Positions 23,873 to 31,770 of a stretch of 41,895 nt of DNA are shown one piece after another (within the stretch, counting starts at the first letter, position 1; every line of letters begins with the position of its first letter). Below the pieces are notes generated by a model. It did not search any database and was not told the DNA's origin. It saw only the letters and a list, made by a program, of their open reading frames with translations. The DNA lies in assembly GCA_017438265.1 (NCBI GenBank), contig JAFRVZ010000057.1, positions 1 through 41,895 of the forward strand. The letters are read 5' to 3'. The stretch is from Bacteroidales bacterium (lineage in GTDB: Bacteria > Bacteroidota > Bacteroidia > Bacteroidales > UBA932). Made by a program: the position numbers and the translations under genes.

Positions 23873-25165
23873 TTACCGGGCGATCACGCCGGAGCCGGTC
23901 AGCTCGGCGTCGTTTTCGTACCAGGCGGCGAACTGGCCCGCGGTGATGCTCCGCTGCGGCCGGTCGAAGAAGAGGTAGAGGCCCGCGTCGCGCCGCAGCA
24001 GGACGGCGTCCTGGAGGGGCTGGCGGTAGCGGATGCGGGCGCGGACGCGGCGGGATTCCCCCGGCTGCAGGGCGCGGTCCGGACGGATCCAGTGGATCTC
24101 TTCCGGATCGATCCGCAGGCAGCTGCGGAAGAGGCCGCGGTGGGAGGCGCCCTCGCCGACGTAGATGCGGTTCGCGGCGATGTCGGTCGCGAGGACGAAG
24201 ACGGGCTCGCGATGGCCGCCGATGCCGAGGCCCTTGCGCTGGCCGACGGTCACGAACTGCGCGCCGTCGTGGGTTCCGATGATCTTCGCGAAGGGGTGCT
24301 CCTTGTAGCGGGTCTTTTTCTGGTGGTGGTTGCGGGAGCGGTAGGTCTCCGTCTCGAAGACGATGTCCCCGTAGCGGAGCGGCTCCGCGAGCGTTTCGAG
24401 CTGCGCGTCGTCCAGGGCCGCGGGATTGCTGCAGCCCTGCAGGATCGCCTGCTGCTCCCGCCAGGGGGCGCAGGCGTCGTAGTAGCGGTCGAAGACCTCG
24501 ACGACCGGGCCTTCGGCGGGCTTGAGCTGCTGCTGGAGGAAGACCGGCAGGTCGACCTTGCCGACGAAGCAGATGCCCTGGGAGTCCTTCCTGTCGGCGC
24601 TGGGGAGGTCGGCCTCGGCCGCCAGGCGGCGCACTTCGGGCTTGGTCAGCTCCCCGACGGGGAACAGCGCCGCGGCGAGCTGTTCCTGGGTCAGCTGGCA
24701 GAGGAAGTAGCTCTGGTCCTTGTTGCCGTCCACGCCGGCCAGCAGGCGGTAGACCGGCCCGTCCGGGCCCGGGACCACGTCCTTGCGGCAGTAATGGCCG
24801 GTCGCGACGAGGTCCGCGCCCATGTTCCGGGCGGCTTCGAGGAAGGCGTCGAACTTGATTTCGCGGTTGCAGAGCACGTCCGGGTTGGGCGTGCGGCCCT
24901 TCGCGTACTCGTCGAACATATAGTCTACCACGCGCGCGCGGTAGGTCTTGCTCAGGTCCACGAAGTAGAAGGGAATCCCGATCTTGCGGGCGACGAGTTC
25001 CGCGACGAAGCGTTCTTCCTCCCACTCGCAGTCACCGTGGAGCGTCCCTTCGGTGTCGTGCCAGTTCTGCATGAACATCGCGAAGACATCGTGGCCCTGC
25101 CGCTTCAGCAGCAGCGCCGCGACGCTGGAGTCCACGCCTCCCGAGAGTCCGACACAAATCTTCAT
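23873..25165 (-). CDS. mnmA: tRNA-specific 2-thiouridylase
   Basis: 430 residues; makes 2-thiouridine at the wobble position of tRNA for Lys, Glu and Gln. The PP-loop is LSGGVDSS (7-14), the first catalytic Cys is Cys99 in VLCNREIKF, and the second lies in SQGICFVGK. About 60-80 extra residues lie between the PP-loop domain and the central domain (the region CAPWREQQAILQGCS to RSRNHHQKKTRYKEHP), making the protein longer than the usual roughly 360; this insertion is common in Bacteroidota. The C-terminal beta-barrel ends ITAGQFAAWYEND. It follows cdd by 3 bp and precedes the SDR by 3 bp. Confidence 0.93.
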   Translation of the reverse strand: MKICVGLSGGVDSSVAALLLKRQGHDVFAMFMQNWHDTEGTLHGDCEWEEERFVAELVARKIGIPFYFVDLSKTYRARVVDYMFDEYAKGRTPNPDVLCNREIKFDAFLEAARNMGADLVATGHYCRKDVVPGPDGPVYRLLAGVDGNKDQSYFLCQLTQEQLAAALFPVGELTKPEVRRLAAEADLPSADRKDSQGICFVGKVDLPVFLQQQLKPAEGPVVEVFDRYYDACAPWREQQAILQGCSNPAALDDAQLETLAEPLRYGDIVFETETYRSRNHHQKKTRYKEHPFAKIIGTHDGAQFVTVGQRKGLGIGGHREPVFVLATDIAANRIYVGEGASHRGLFRSCLRIDPEEIHWIRPDRALQPGESRRVRARIRYRQPLQDAVLLRRDAGLYLFFDRPQRSITAGQFAAWYENDAELTGSGVIAR

Positions 25166-25168
25166 CGC

Positions 25169-25642
25169 CTAAATGCTGTCAAAAATGAAGGGAAGGATGC
25201 TGTCCACGTCCGGAAACTTCCAGATGCGCTTCGCTCCGGCCATGATGACGCTCATCGGACCGCCGCCCTTCGTCTGGTACTGGGCCATGACCTGGCGGCA
25301 GGCGCCGCAGGGCGTCGCCGGCGCGTCGGCCAGGCGGCCGTAGACCCCGCCGGCGACGGCGATGCTCTTCATCGCCTTGTCCGGCCACGCGGCCCCGGCG
25401 GAGAACAGCGCCGTCCGCTCGGCGCAGAGGCCGGACGGGAACGCGGCGTTCTCCTGGTTCGCACCCTTGACGATTTCGCCGTTCGACAGGCGGACGGCGG
25501 CCCCGACGTGGAAATGGGAATACGGGGCGTAGGCCCCCTTCATCGCGTCGATGGCGGCTTCCACGAGTTCGCGGTCCTCCGCGCTCATCTCGGCGGGGGA
25601 GGCGAATTCCTCGTAACGGATCTGGATTTCTTTCGGCGTCAT
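25169..25642 (-). CDS. cdd: Cytidine deaminase
   Basis: 157 residues; deaminates cytidine and deoxycytidine to the uridines in pyrimidine salvage. Zinc site and general acid/base: Cys73 and Glu75 in GLCAERTA, Cys112 and Cys115 in TPCGACRQV. The substrate-binding region is YSHFHVGAAV with NQENAAFPSG. I chose the ATG at 25642. A longer frame starting with a TTG at 25663 begins inside the TACATTTGC promoter box and cannot be translated from that promoter. First gene of a six-gene minus-strand run that continues into mnmA and the steroid-reductase-like genes. Confidence 0.92.
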   Translation of the reverse strand: MTPKEIQIRYEEFASPAEMSAEDRELVEAAIDAMKGAYAPYSHFHVGAAVRLSNGEIVKGANQENAAFPSGLCAERTALFSAGAAWPDKAMKSIAVAGGVYGRLADAPATPCGACRQVMAQYQTKGGGPMSVIMAGAKRIWKFPDVDSILPFIFDSI

Positions 25643-25659
25643 ATGGAATGGAGTGATAC

Positions 25660-25668
25660 GCAAATGTA
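25660..25668 (-). promoter_or_regulatory. -7 box for the cdd-mnmA-SDR-SRD5A-OYE-SDR operon
   Basis: TACATTTGC on the minus strand, 17 nt before the chosen cdd ATG. No clear TTG at -33. It is the only recognisable promoter upstream of the six packed genes, so it may drive all of them. Confidence 0.6.
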
Positions 25669-25686
25669 ACGATTTTTCACGAGCTT

Positions 25687-25717
25687 TTGCATTCCCGGAA
25701 AAAACTGCTACCTTTGC
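25687..25717 (+). promoter_or_regulatory. Promoter of SRP RNA
   Basis: TTG at 25687-25689, a 19-bp spacer, then TACCTTTGC at 25709-25717. Full match to the Bacteroidota primary-sigma consensus, directly before the SRP RNA. Confidence 0.8.
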
Positions 25718-25718
25718 G

Positions 25719-25818
25719 CTTGGGAAAGTCGTACACGACCAGCTCCCTCCGAACTCCCCCAGGGCAGGAATGCAGCAAGGGTAGGAGGTCGTAGCGGTGC
25801 GATGTGCTAAGCTTTCCC
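25719..25818 (+). ncRNA. ffs: Signal recognition particle RNA, small bacterial type
   Basis: About 100 nt folding into one long hairpin: the 5' GGGAAAG (from 25722) pairs with CTTTCCC at 25812-25818. The apical part has the conserved SRP54/Ffh-binding internal loops, seen as CCAGGGCAGGAATGCAGC and AAGGGTAGGAGGTC. It binds Ffh to target nascent membrane and secreted proteins. It has a consensus promoter and is followed by a T6 run. The exact 5' end is uncertain by a few bases. Confidence 0.9.
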
Positions 25819-25824
25819 TTTTTT
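25811..25824 (+). terminator. Terminator of SRP RNA
   Basis: The closing strand of the SRP hairpin (GCTTTCCC) is followed directly by TTTTTT at 25819-25824, so the RNA's own stem can act as the terminator stem. It also faces the end of the convergent flavoprotein gene at 25830. Confidence 0.6.
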
Positions 25825-25829
25825 CGTAT

Positions 25830-27200
25830 CTACAGCAGGGACGCGGCGGCGGAGATGCCGGCGAGGTTGCCGGTCGCGAAGGCGGACTGGAGGTTGTAGC
25901 CGCCGGTGTCGGCGTCGATGTCGAGGAGCTCGCCGGCGAAATAGAGGCCCCTGACGCGGCGGGATTCCATCGTCTTGGGGAGGACGTCTTCCGCGCAGAC
26001 GCCGCCGGCAGTCACGACCGCACGCTCGTACCCCACGTATCCGGCAATATCGAAACGCCATTCCTTCAGCGCTTTGGCGATGGTCGGCAGGTTGACCCAG
26101 ACCTTCGAGTCCGTGCGGCCGCGGCGCTCGAGCGTCAGGATTCCGGGGTTGCAGGCCCGGAAGCCCGGAATCAGCTCCCAGGGCATCAGCTTGCCCAGCA
26201 GGATGCGGCATTTCTCCTTCTCGCGGAGCCGCGCGCTCCGGGGATCCCGGTCCACTTCGGTCCACAGTTCCTTGACCCGCTGCGTCAGCTCCGGCAGCGC
26301 GACGCCCGGCTTCAGGTCCAGCACCAGCGCGACCCGGGAGCCGTTCACGAGCGACTTGACTGCCTTGCGGCTGAGCTGGAAGCCGATCGGGCCTTCGATG
26401 CCGCCGTCGGTGAAATCCAGGTCGCCGAACTCCGTGTCCGCGAGCGTGTCCCCGACGAAGAGGGAGACGCCGACATTCTTCAGCTTCACCCCGCAGAGGG
26501 CCTCTCCCGTCTCGGAGAGGGGCGTACTGCGGTCGATGTGCTTCGGCCCGTCCGGGCCGGGAGCGGCGTCGGCCTTGTAGCCGCGCGGGACGAGCGCCGT
26601 CAGGGAGGGGAAGAGCGGCGTCAGGCGGTGGCCGGTGCTTTCCGCCCAGCGGTAGCCGTCGCCGGTCGAGCCGGTGCCGGGGTAGGAGAGCCCGCCGGTC
26701 GCGAGGATGAGCCTGCGGCAGCGCCACGTGCTCCCGTCCGCGCAGTCCACGGCGAAGCCGTCCTGCTCCGCGCGCACGGCGGTCGCCGCGCAGTCGGCGA
26801 CGATCTTGACCCCGTAGCGGTGGCAGGCGCCGACGAGGGCGTCGACGATGTCCGTGGAGTGGTACGAGGCCGGGAAGGCCCGGTCGCCGCGCTCCACGAC
26901 GCTCTCGACGCCGTGCTCCGCGAAGAAGTCCACGACCGCCCGGGGCGGCAGCGCGTAGAAGGCGGATTTGACGAAGTTGGGATTGGTCCTGAGGTGGGGG
27001 GAGAAGGCGTTCCAGTCCTTGACGTTGGTGAAGTTGCAGCGGCCCTTTCCGGTAATCATGATCTTCCGTCCGGGGCGGGGCATCTTCTCGAGGACCGTGA
27101 CCTGCTCGGAGCGGTCCCGCGTAACAAGAAATTTGGCTGCGCCATACGCAGCCATTAAACCTGAGGCTCCTCCGCCTATGATCAGGACATCGGATTTCAT
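25830..27200 (-). CDS. NAD(P)/FAD-dependent oxidoreductase, HI0933/aminoacetone-oxidase-like
   Basis: 456 residues of the HI0933-like flavoprotein family. FAD site DVLIIGGGASGLMAAYGAA (GGGASG at 9-14), then the family hallmark GRKIMITGKGRCNFTN (about 44-59), LILATGGLSYPGTGSTGDGY (about 165-184), and the C-terminal FAD closure VTAGGVCAEDVLP to YFAGELLDIDADTGGYNLQSAFATG. The true reaction of most members is unknown; the aminoacetone oxidase name is by similarity only. Its ATG is just 4 bases after the 3' end of the tRNA-Thr gene on the same strand and no separate promoter fits between them, so the mRNA probably arises by cutting the tRNA from a joint transcript. Confidence 0.88.
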   Translation of the reverse strand: MKSDVLIIGGGASGLMAAYGAAKFLVTRDRSEQVTVLEKMPRPGRKIMITGKGRCNFTNVKDWNAFSPHLRTNPNFVKSAFYALPPRAVVDFFAEHGVESVVERGDRAFPASYHSTDIVDALVGACHRYGVKIVADCAATAVRAEQDGFAVDCADGSTWRCRRLILATGGLSYPGTGSTGDGYRWAESTGHRLTPLFPSLTALVPRGYKADAAPGPDGPKHIDRSTPLSETGEALCGVKLKNVGVSLFVGDTLADTEFGDLDFTDGGIEGPIGFQLSRKAVKSLVNGSRVALVLDLKPGVALPELTQRVKELWTEVDRDPRSARLREKEKCRILLGKLMPWELIPGFRACNPGILTLERRGRTDSKVWVNLPTIAKALKEWRFDIAGYVGYERAVVTAGGVCAEDVLPKTMESRRVRGLYFAGELLDIDADTGGYNLQSAFATGNLAGISAAASLL

Positions 27201-27204
27201 TCTG

Positions 27205-27277
27205 AGCCACTTGGCAGACTCGGACTGCCGACCTGCGCGTTACGAATGCGCTGCTCTACCGACTGAGCTAAAGTGGC
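27205..27277 (-). tRNA. tRNA-Thr (anticodon CGT)
   Basis: 73 nt on the minus strand: acceptor stem GCCACTT with AAGTGGC, D arm AGCTCAGTCGGTAGAGC, anticodon loop TTCGTAA giving CGT (reads ACG), variable loop, and T arm with the unusual-looking but pairable GGCAG/CTGCC stem and TCCGAGT loop. CCA is not encoded. The closing pair of the anticodon stem next to the loop is A-C. The sequence strongly resembles the proteobacterial threonine tRNA with the same anticodon. It has its own consensus promoter. Confidence 0.92.
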
Positions 27278-27285
27278 TTGGGGCT

Positions 27286-27316
27286 GCAAATATACGCAAA
27301 AAATCCGTTAAAACAA
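27286..27316 (-). promoter_or_regulatory. Promoter of tRNA-Thr and the downstream flavoprotein gene
   Basis: On the minus strand TTG (27316-27314), a 19-bp spacer, then TATATTTGC (27294-27286). A full consensus match, nine bases before the mature tRNA 5' end. Confidence 0.8.
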
Positions 27317-27325
27317 TAGGGCCCG

Positions 27326-28171
27326 CTAGAAGAGGCGCCCATTGAATTTCTCGGCGAGGCGCTCGCGGTCGAACTGCTCCTTGAGGAGGTTGAACTGGCG
27401 CTTCGTGTCGAGCGTGAATTCGCCCTGCTCGATCCAGGCGAAATACGACGGTTCGCTGAAATAGACTTCGCGCGCGGTCTTGCCCTTGTGCTTGCCGAAG
27501 CTGATCACGGGCTCGTCCTTCTCGTTCAGGACCAGCCGGCCCGCGTAGTCGACGTTGCGGCTTCGCCCGGAGAAGGCGGCCAGGAAATCGACGTCGTTCT
27601 TCAGCTTGTCGGGATACATATCCAGCTGGCCTTTCAGGACCGCGAGGGTCGCGACGGTGTCGGCCTCGGCCGTGTGGGCGTTGTCGAACTCCGCGCCGCC
27701 GCAGTAGAAGCGGTAGGCGGCCTTCAGGTTGCGGGGCTCCATCACGTGGTAGATGTTCTGGACGTCGACCATCTTCTTTTCGTGGAGGTTGAGCTCGACG
27801 CTGACGCCGCCGAACTGGCGGGCGCGCTCGATTTCCTCGGCGAGGAGGGGCAGGTCGAACTTGGCGGAGTTGAAACCGGCCAGGTCGCTGTCCTTCAGCC
27901 ATTCGGCGACCTCGCCGACGATCTCGACGAAGCGCGGGCAGTCGACGAGGTCCTCGTCGTGGACGCCGTTGACGGCGCTGGCGGACGGGTGGATCGGGCG
28001 CTGGCAGTTCCGGGCATAATCCCAGGGGCGGACCTTCCAGGTCTTGATACGCTGCTCTCCGCCGGGGAAGAGCTTGACGAAGCTGAGTTCGATGATGCCG
28101 TCCGCGGCGATGTTAAGGCCGGTGCTTTCGATGTCGAAGAAGAGCAGGGGCCTTTCCAGGTGGAGTTCCAT
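27326..28171 (-). CDS. DEDDh 3'-5' exonuclease (DnaQ-like) with C-terminal DUF3820-like domain
   Basis: 281 residues. Exonuclease motifs: FFDIESTGLN (Asp13, Glu15), AGFNSAKFD (Asp106) and NAHTAEADT (His166, Asp171), i.e. DEDDh with all acidic residues present. A C-terminal part from about residue 215 contains VISFGKHKGKTAREVYFSEPSY, a small domain often attached to such nucleases in Bacteroidota. It may act as a proofreading or repair nuclease; it is too different in layout to call the replicative epsilon subunit with certainty. It follows dnaN by 10 bp, which supports a replication or repair role. Confidence 0.88.
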   Translation of the reverse strand: MELHLERPLLFFDIESTGLNIAADGIIELSFVKLFPGGEQRIKTWKVRPWDYARNCQRPIHPSASAVNGVHDEDLVDCPRFVEIVGEVAEWLKDSDLAGFNSAKFDLPLLAEEIERARQFGGVSVELNLHEKKMVDVQNIYHVMEPRNLKAAYRFYCGGAEFDNAHTAEADTVATLAVLKGQLDMYPDKLKNDVDFLAAFSGRSRNVDYAGRLVLNEKDEPVISFGKHKGKTAREVYFSEPSYFAWIEQGEFTLDTKRQFNLLKEQFDRERLAEKFNGRLF

Positions 28172-28181
28172 AGGCCGGGAA

Positions 28182-29303
28182 TTAAATCATGATCGGCATC
28201 AGGATGCCGCAGATCTTCTCGCTTTCCTCTTCTTCCTCCGAAGGGACGATCAGGGCGGCCCTGCGGGAATCGAGGAACTTCATCACGACCGACTCGCAGG
28301 TCATGTTGCCGAGGATGTCGGAGAGGAACGAGGACTTGAAGCCGATCGTCAGGTCGTCGCCGCTGTAGTCGCAGCCGACTTTCTCGTAGGCGGCGAGGGC
28401 GAAGCCGAGGTCCTGGGCGGAGATTTCGAGCTGGCCGGGCTTGAGGTCGAGCTTGATATGGTTCGAAGCCTTGTTCGCGCAGACGGCGATGCGGCGCACG
28501 ACGTTGAGGAGCTGGACGCGGTCGATGCGCAGGACGTTCGAGTTGTTCTGCGGGATCACGTCGCGGTACTTGGGGAACTTGCCGACGACGAGGCGGCAGA
28601 TCATCGTGGTCTTGCCGAAGGTGAATTCGACGGTGTTGGCGTCGAAGCGGATCACGACGGCGTCGTCGTCCTTGCCGAGGATGGACTTGAGGACGGCGGC
28701 GGCCTTCTTGTGGAGGATGAAGGAGGACTTCTGCGCGCAGCGCACGCCGGCGGTCGTATAGCAGATCAGCTTATGGGAATCGGAGGCCACGAGGGTCGTC
28801 GAATCCACGTCGATGTCGAAGAAAATACCGTTCATCGCGGGACGCATCTCGTCGTCGGCGGTCGCATAGATCGTGCTGCCGATGCCGTCCAGCAGGTCCT
28901 GCGCGCCGAATTCGATCTGCTCGGCGTCGGCGGAGGCACCCTTGATCTCCGGGTAGTCCGCGGCGGGGAAGTAGGGGAGGGTCGAATTGCCGTTCGCCCA
29001 GGCGCACTCGAAGGAGGCGTTGCCGCCGAGGGTGCGGATGCTGATCGGCTGGTCCGGAAGGGCCTTGAGGAGGTCGGTCATGTGGCGCGCCGGCACGGCG
29101 ATGCTGCCTTCCTCTTCCGTGCCGTCGACGCGGACGGACGTCCGGAGCGTCAGCTCCGAATCGGAGGCCGTGATCTGCAGCTCATTGCCGCTGAGGACGA
29201 AAAGGAAGTTCTCGAGGATGGGTAATGCGGATTTCGCGGGGATGGCCTTCGACACATCCATTATGCCTTTGAGCAGTTCTGCGCTCGAAACGGTGAATTT
29301 CAT
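28182..29303 (-). CDS. dnaN: DNA polymerase III subunit beta (sliding clamp)
   Basis: 373 residues, normal length for the clamp. Starts MKFTVSSAELLKGIMDVSKAI; three clamp repeats are visible, with AIPAKSALPILENFLF, NGIFFDIDVDSTTLVASDSHKL, FPKYRDVIPQNNSN as family landmarks and the C-terminal ICGILMPIMI resembling the usual M-P-M-R-I/L-type end. It tethers polymerases to DNA as a dimeric ring. The frame is open far upstream, but that part is the shadow of degP; the ATG at 29303 gives the family N-terminus. dnaN is not next to dnaA here. Operon with the exonuclease. Confidence 0.95.
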   Translation of the reverse strand: MKFTVSSAELLKGIMDVSKAIPAKSALPILENFLFVLSGNELQITASDSELTLRTSVRVDGTEEEGSIAVPARHMTDLLKALPDQPISIRTLGGNASFECAWANGNSTLPYFPAADYPEIKGASADAEQIEFGAQDLLDGIGSTIYATADDEMRPAMNGIFFDIDVDSTTLVASDSHKLICYTTAGVRCAQKSSFILHKKAAAVLKSILGKDDDAVVIRFDANTVEFTFGKTTMICRLVVGKFPKYRDVIPQNNSNVLRIDRVQLLNVVRRIAVCANKASNHIKLDLKPGQLEISAQDLGFALAAYEKVGCDYSGDDLTIGFKSSFLSDILGNMTCESVVMKFLDSRRAALIVPSEEEEESEKICGILMPIMI

Positions 29304-29324
29304 ATCAAAAATCAATTTATCGCA

Positions 29325-29332
29325 CAAATATA
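29325..29332 (-). promoter_or_regulatory. -7 box for dnaN
   Basis: TATATTTG on the minus strand, 21 nt before the dnaN ATG. No TTG at the -33 distance. Confidence 0.55.
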
Positions 29333-29360
29333 ACAAAATTGCAGGAAACATTGGCACATA

Positions 29361-29388
29361 TTTTGACTTTTTACTCGCTCTGTCAAAA
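29361..29388. promoter_or_regulatory. Dyad in the degP upstream region, possible operator
   Basis: TTTTGAC (29361-29367) and GTCAAAA (29382-29388) are perfect inverted repeats with a 14-nt centre, 30 nt before the degP ATG. No TAnnTTTG box is visible for degP, so this symmetric site could bind a regulator or an alternative sigma factor's activator. Nothing confirms this. Confidence 0.35.
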
Positions 29389-29417
29389 CGTGAATCTAAA
29401 CTAAAAAGACAACGCAT

Positions 29418-30887
29418 ATGAAAAAGAATGCAATGACCGTGGTCCTCTCCGTGATCCTGAGCGCCCTTGCCGCCTACGGAATCGTCAGGACCGCCGTCCG
29501 TGCGAATGCTTCGCAGGACGTATCCTTCAACAGCAGTGACGCAGCCTCCTTCGACGGAGCCAGATACCGGACTGTCAATTTGGCACAGACTGACTATCCG
29601 GACTTCACCTATGCGGCGGAATCCGCCGTGGACGCCGTGGTCTATGTGGCCGTGACCGTCCGCCAGACCCAGAACTACCAGATCGACCCGTTCTACCGCT
29701 TCTTCTTCGGCGACGAGGCCCCGCAGTCGCGTGACCGGCTCACCCAGGGCAGCGGCTCCGGCGTCATCATCCGCTCCGACGGCTACATCGTTACGAACAA
29801 CCACGTCGTCGAGAACGCGACCGAGATCAACGTGACCCTGAACAACAACAAGACCTTCCCGGCCCACGTGATCGGTACCGACCCGGCGACCGACGTCGCC
29901 CTGATCAAGATCGAGGCGGACGGCCTCCCGACGATCCCCTTCGCGAATTCCGACAACCTGCGCCTCGGCGAATGGGTCCTCGCGATCGGCAGCCCGTATG
30001 ACCTGCGCTCCACCATCACCGCCGGCATCGTCAGCGCGAAAGGCCGCGCGATGGGCCAGCGCTCCGGCAGCGAACTCAAGATCGAATCCTTCATCCAGAC
30101 CGACGCGGCCGTCAACCCCGGCAACAGCGGCGGCGCCCTCGTCAACAAGGCCGGCGAGCTGGTCGGCGTCAACACGGCGATCATCTCCCAGACCGGCTCC
30201 TATTCCGGCTATTCCTTCGCGGTCCCTTCGAACATCGTCCGCAAGATTGCGGAAGACCTGATCGACTTCGGACAGGTCCGGCGCGTGATGCTCGGCATCA
30301 CCGGCGGAAACCTGACCGACGAAATTGCGAAAGAGTTGAAACTTTCTTCCCTGAACGGCGTATATATTAACGAAGTCCAGAAAGGAAGCACCGCCGACAA
30401 GGCCGGCCTGAAGAAAGACGACGTGATTCTGGAACTCGGCGGAGCCAAGGTCAACAACATGTCCGCCCTCCAGGAAAAGGTCAACAGTTTCCACCCCGGA
30501 GACAAGGCCGAGATCAAGTTTGTCCGCAGCGGCTCCGAGCGCACCGAGGAACTCGTGTTCCAGGAAGCGGCGGGTGAAGCGAAGAACGGTACGGTCGACG
30601 AGGACGGCGCAGTCGCCTTCTACGGCGCGAAACTCGCCCCGGCCTCGAAGGAGACCCTCTCCAGGCTCGGCCTGAAGAAAGGCGTCGAGATCGTCTCGCT
30701 CGGCTCGGGCAAGATGCGTGAGGCAGGCGCCAGCGAAGGGTTCGTGATCCAGTATGTCAACGACCAGCCCGTCGAGAATGCGAAACAGGTGGTCGACATC
30801 GCGAACAAGAGCAAGCGCGCCGTCTTCATCGAAGGCGTCAGCGCCAGCGGCAGAGCTTCCTACTTCGGCTTCGGCAAAGACGAATAG
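29418..30887 (+). CDS. degP: Do-family periplasmic serine protease (DegP/HtrA)
   Basis: 489 residues; ATP-independent protease/chaperone for damaged envelope proteins. An N-terminal signal or anchor helix (residues 7-28) is followed by a trypsin-like domain with the triad His129 (TNNHVV), Asp159 (ATDVALIKI) and Ser237 (NPGNSGGAL). Two PDZ domains follow, the first around 285-375 (MLGITGGNL to GSERTEELVF) and the second, poorly conserved one, around 395-485. The start ATG is preceded by an AT-rich leader. rpoD follows after 21 bp and is probably on the same transcript. Confidence 0.93.
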   Translation: MKKNAMTVVLSVILSALAAYGIVRTAVRANASQDVSFNSSDAASFDGARYRTVNLAQTDYPDFTYAAESAVDAVVYVAVTVRQTQNYQIDPFYRFFFGDEAPQSRDRLTQGSGSGVIIRSDGYIVTNNHVVENATEINVTLNNNKTFPAHVIGTDPATDVALIKIEADGLPTIPFANSDNLRLGEWVLAIGSPYDLRSTITAGIVSAKGRAMGQRSGSELKIESFIQTDAAVNPGNSGGALVNKAGELVGVNTAIISQTGSYSGYSFAVPSNIVRKIAEDLIDFGQVRRVMLGITGGNLTDEIAKELKLSSLNGVYINEVQKGSTADKAGLKKDDVILELGGAKVNNMSALQEKVNSFHPGDKAEIKFVRSGSERTEELVFQEAAGEAKNGTVDEDGAVAFYGAKLAPASKETLSRLGLKKGVEIVSLGSGKMREAGASEGFVIQYVNDQPVENAKQVVDIANKSKRAVFIEGVSASGRASYFGFGKDE

Positions 30888-30908
30888 GAAAACCGCTGAC
30901 TAGCAAAG

Positions 30909-31769
30909 ATGAGACAATTAAAGATTACCAAATCCATCACCAACCGTGAGAGCGCCGCGCTCGACAAGTATCTCCAGGAGATCGGTCGCGAAGAGCTCGT
31001 CTCTCCGGAGGAGGAAGTTGAACTGGCCCAGAAAATCCGCAAGGGCGACAAGGCCGCCCTGGACAAGTTGACAAGGGCGAACCTGCGCTTCGTGGTATCC
31101 GTTGCGAAACAGTACCAGAACCAGGGCCTCAGCCTCCCGGACCTGATCAACGAGGGCAACCTCGGCCTGATCAAGGCCGCCGAGAAATTCGACGAGACCC
31201 GCGGGTTCAAGTTTATCTCCTATGCCGTCTGGTGGATCCGCCAGTCGATCCTCCAGGCCCTTGCGGAGCAGAGCCGCATCGTCCGGCTTCCCCTGAACCA
31301 GGTGGGATCCCTGAATAAGATCAACAAGGCCCTCGGCCGCTTCGAGCAGGAGAACGAGCGCCAGCCCTCGAACGAGGAGCTCGCCGAGATGATCGAGGTC
31401 CCGAAGGACAAGATCGCCGACACGCTGCGCGTCTCCGGCCGCCATGTCTCCGTCGATGCGCCGTTCGTGGAAGGCGAGGACAACAGCCTGCTCGACATCC
31501 TGCCGAACGACGATTCCCCGATGGCCGACAAGGGCCTCGTGAGCGAGTCGCTCAGCACCGAGATCGAGCGCGCCCTCCAGATCCTGACGCCCCGTGAGCG
31601 GGAAATCATCAAGTCCTTCTTCGGCATCGGCTGCCAGGAGATGACCCTCGAGGAGATCGGCGAGCGGCTCGACCTGACCCGCGAGCGCGTCCGCCAGATC
31701 AAGGAGAAGGCGATCCGCAAGCTCAAGAAACCGAGCGCGAGCAAACTGTTGAAAACTTATCTGGGATAG
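30909..31769 (+). CDS. rpoD: RNA polymerase primary sigma factor
   Basis: 286 residues. Region 1.2 ([26 protein letters not shown]), region 2 ([56 protein letters not shown], about 59-114), region 3 and region 4 ([16 protein letters not shown] to [18 protein letters not shown], about 226-272). No region 1.1, as in the Bacteroidota primary sigma factor, which recognises TTG-N19-TAnnTTTG rather than the usual -35/-10; that promoter type is found all through this window. It lies between degP and argS with short gaps (21 bp and 1 bp). Confidence 0.94.
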   Translation: MRQLKITKSITNRESAALDKYLQEIGREELVSPEEEVELAQKIRKGDKAALDKLTRANLRFVVSVAKQYQNQGLSLPDLINEGNLGLIKAAEKFDETRGFKFISYAVWWIRQSILQALAEQSRIVRLPLNQVGSLNKINKALGRFEQENERQPSNEELAEMIEVPKDKIADTLRVSGRHVSVDAPFVEGEDNSLLDILPNDDSPMADKGLVSESLSTEIERALQILTPREREIIKSFFGIGCQEMTLEEIGERLDLTRERVRQIKEKAIRKLKKPSASKLLKTYLG

Positions 31770-31770
31770 C

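Noticed and set aside
29304-30494. Upstream extension of dnaN on the minus strand
   Set aside because: It is antisense to degP and crosses the dnaN promoter; the clamp N-terminus starts at 29303.
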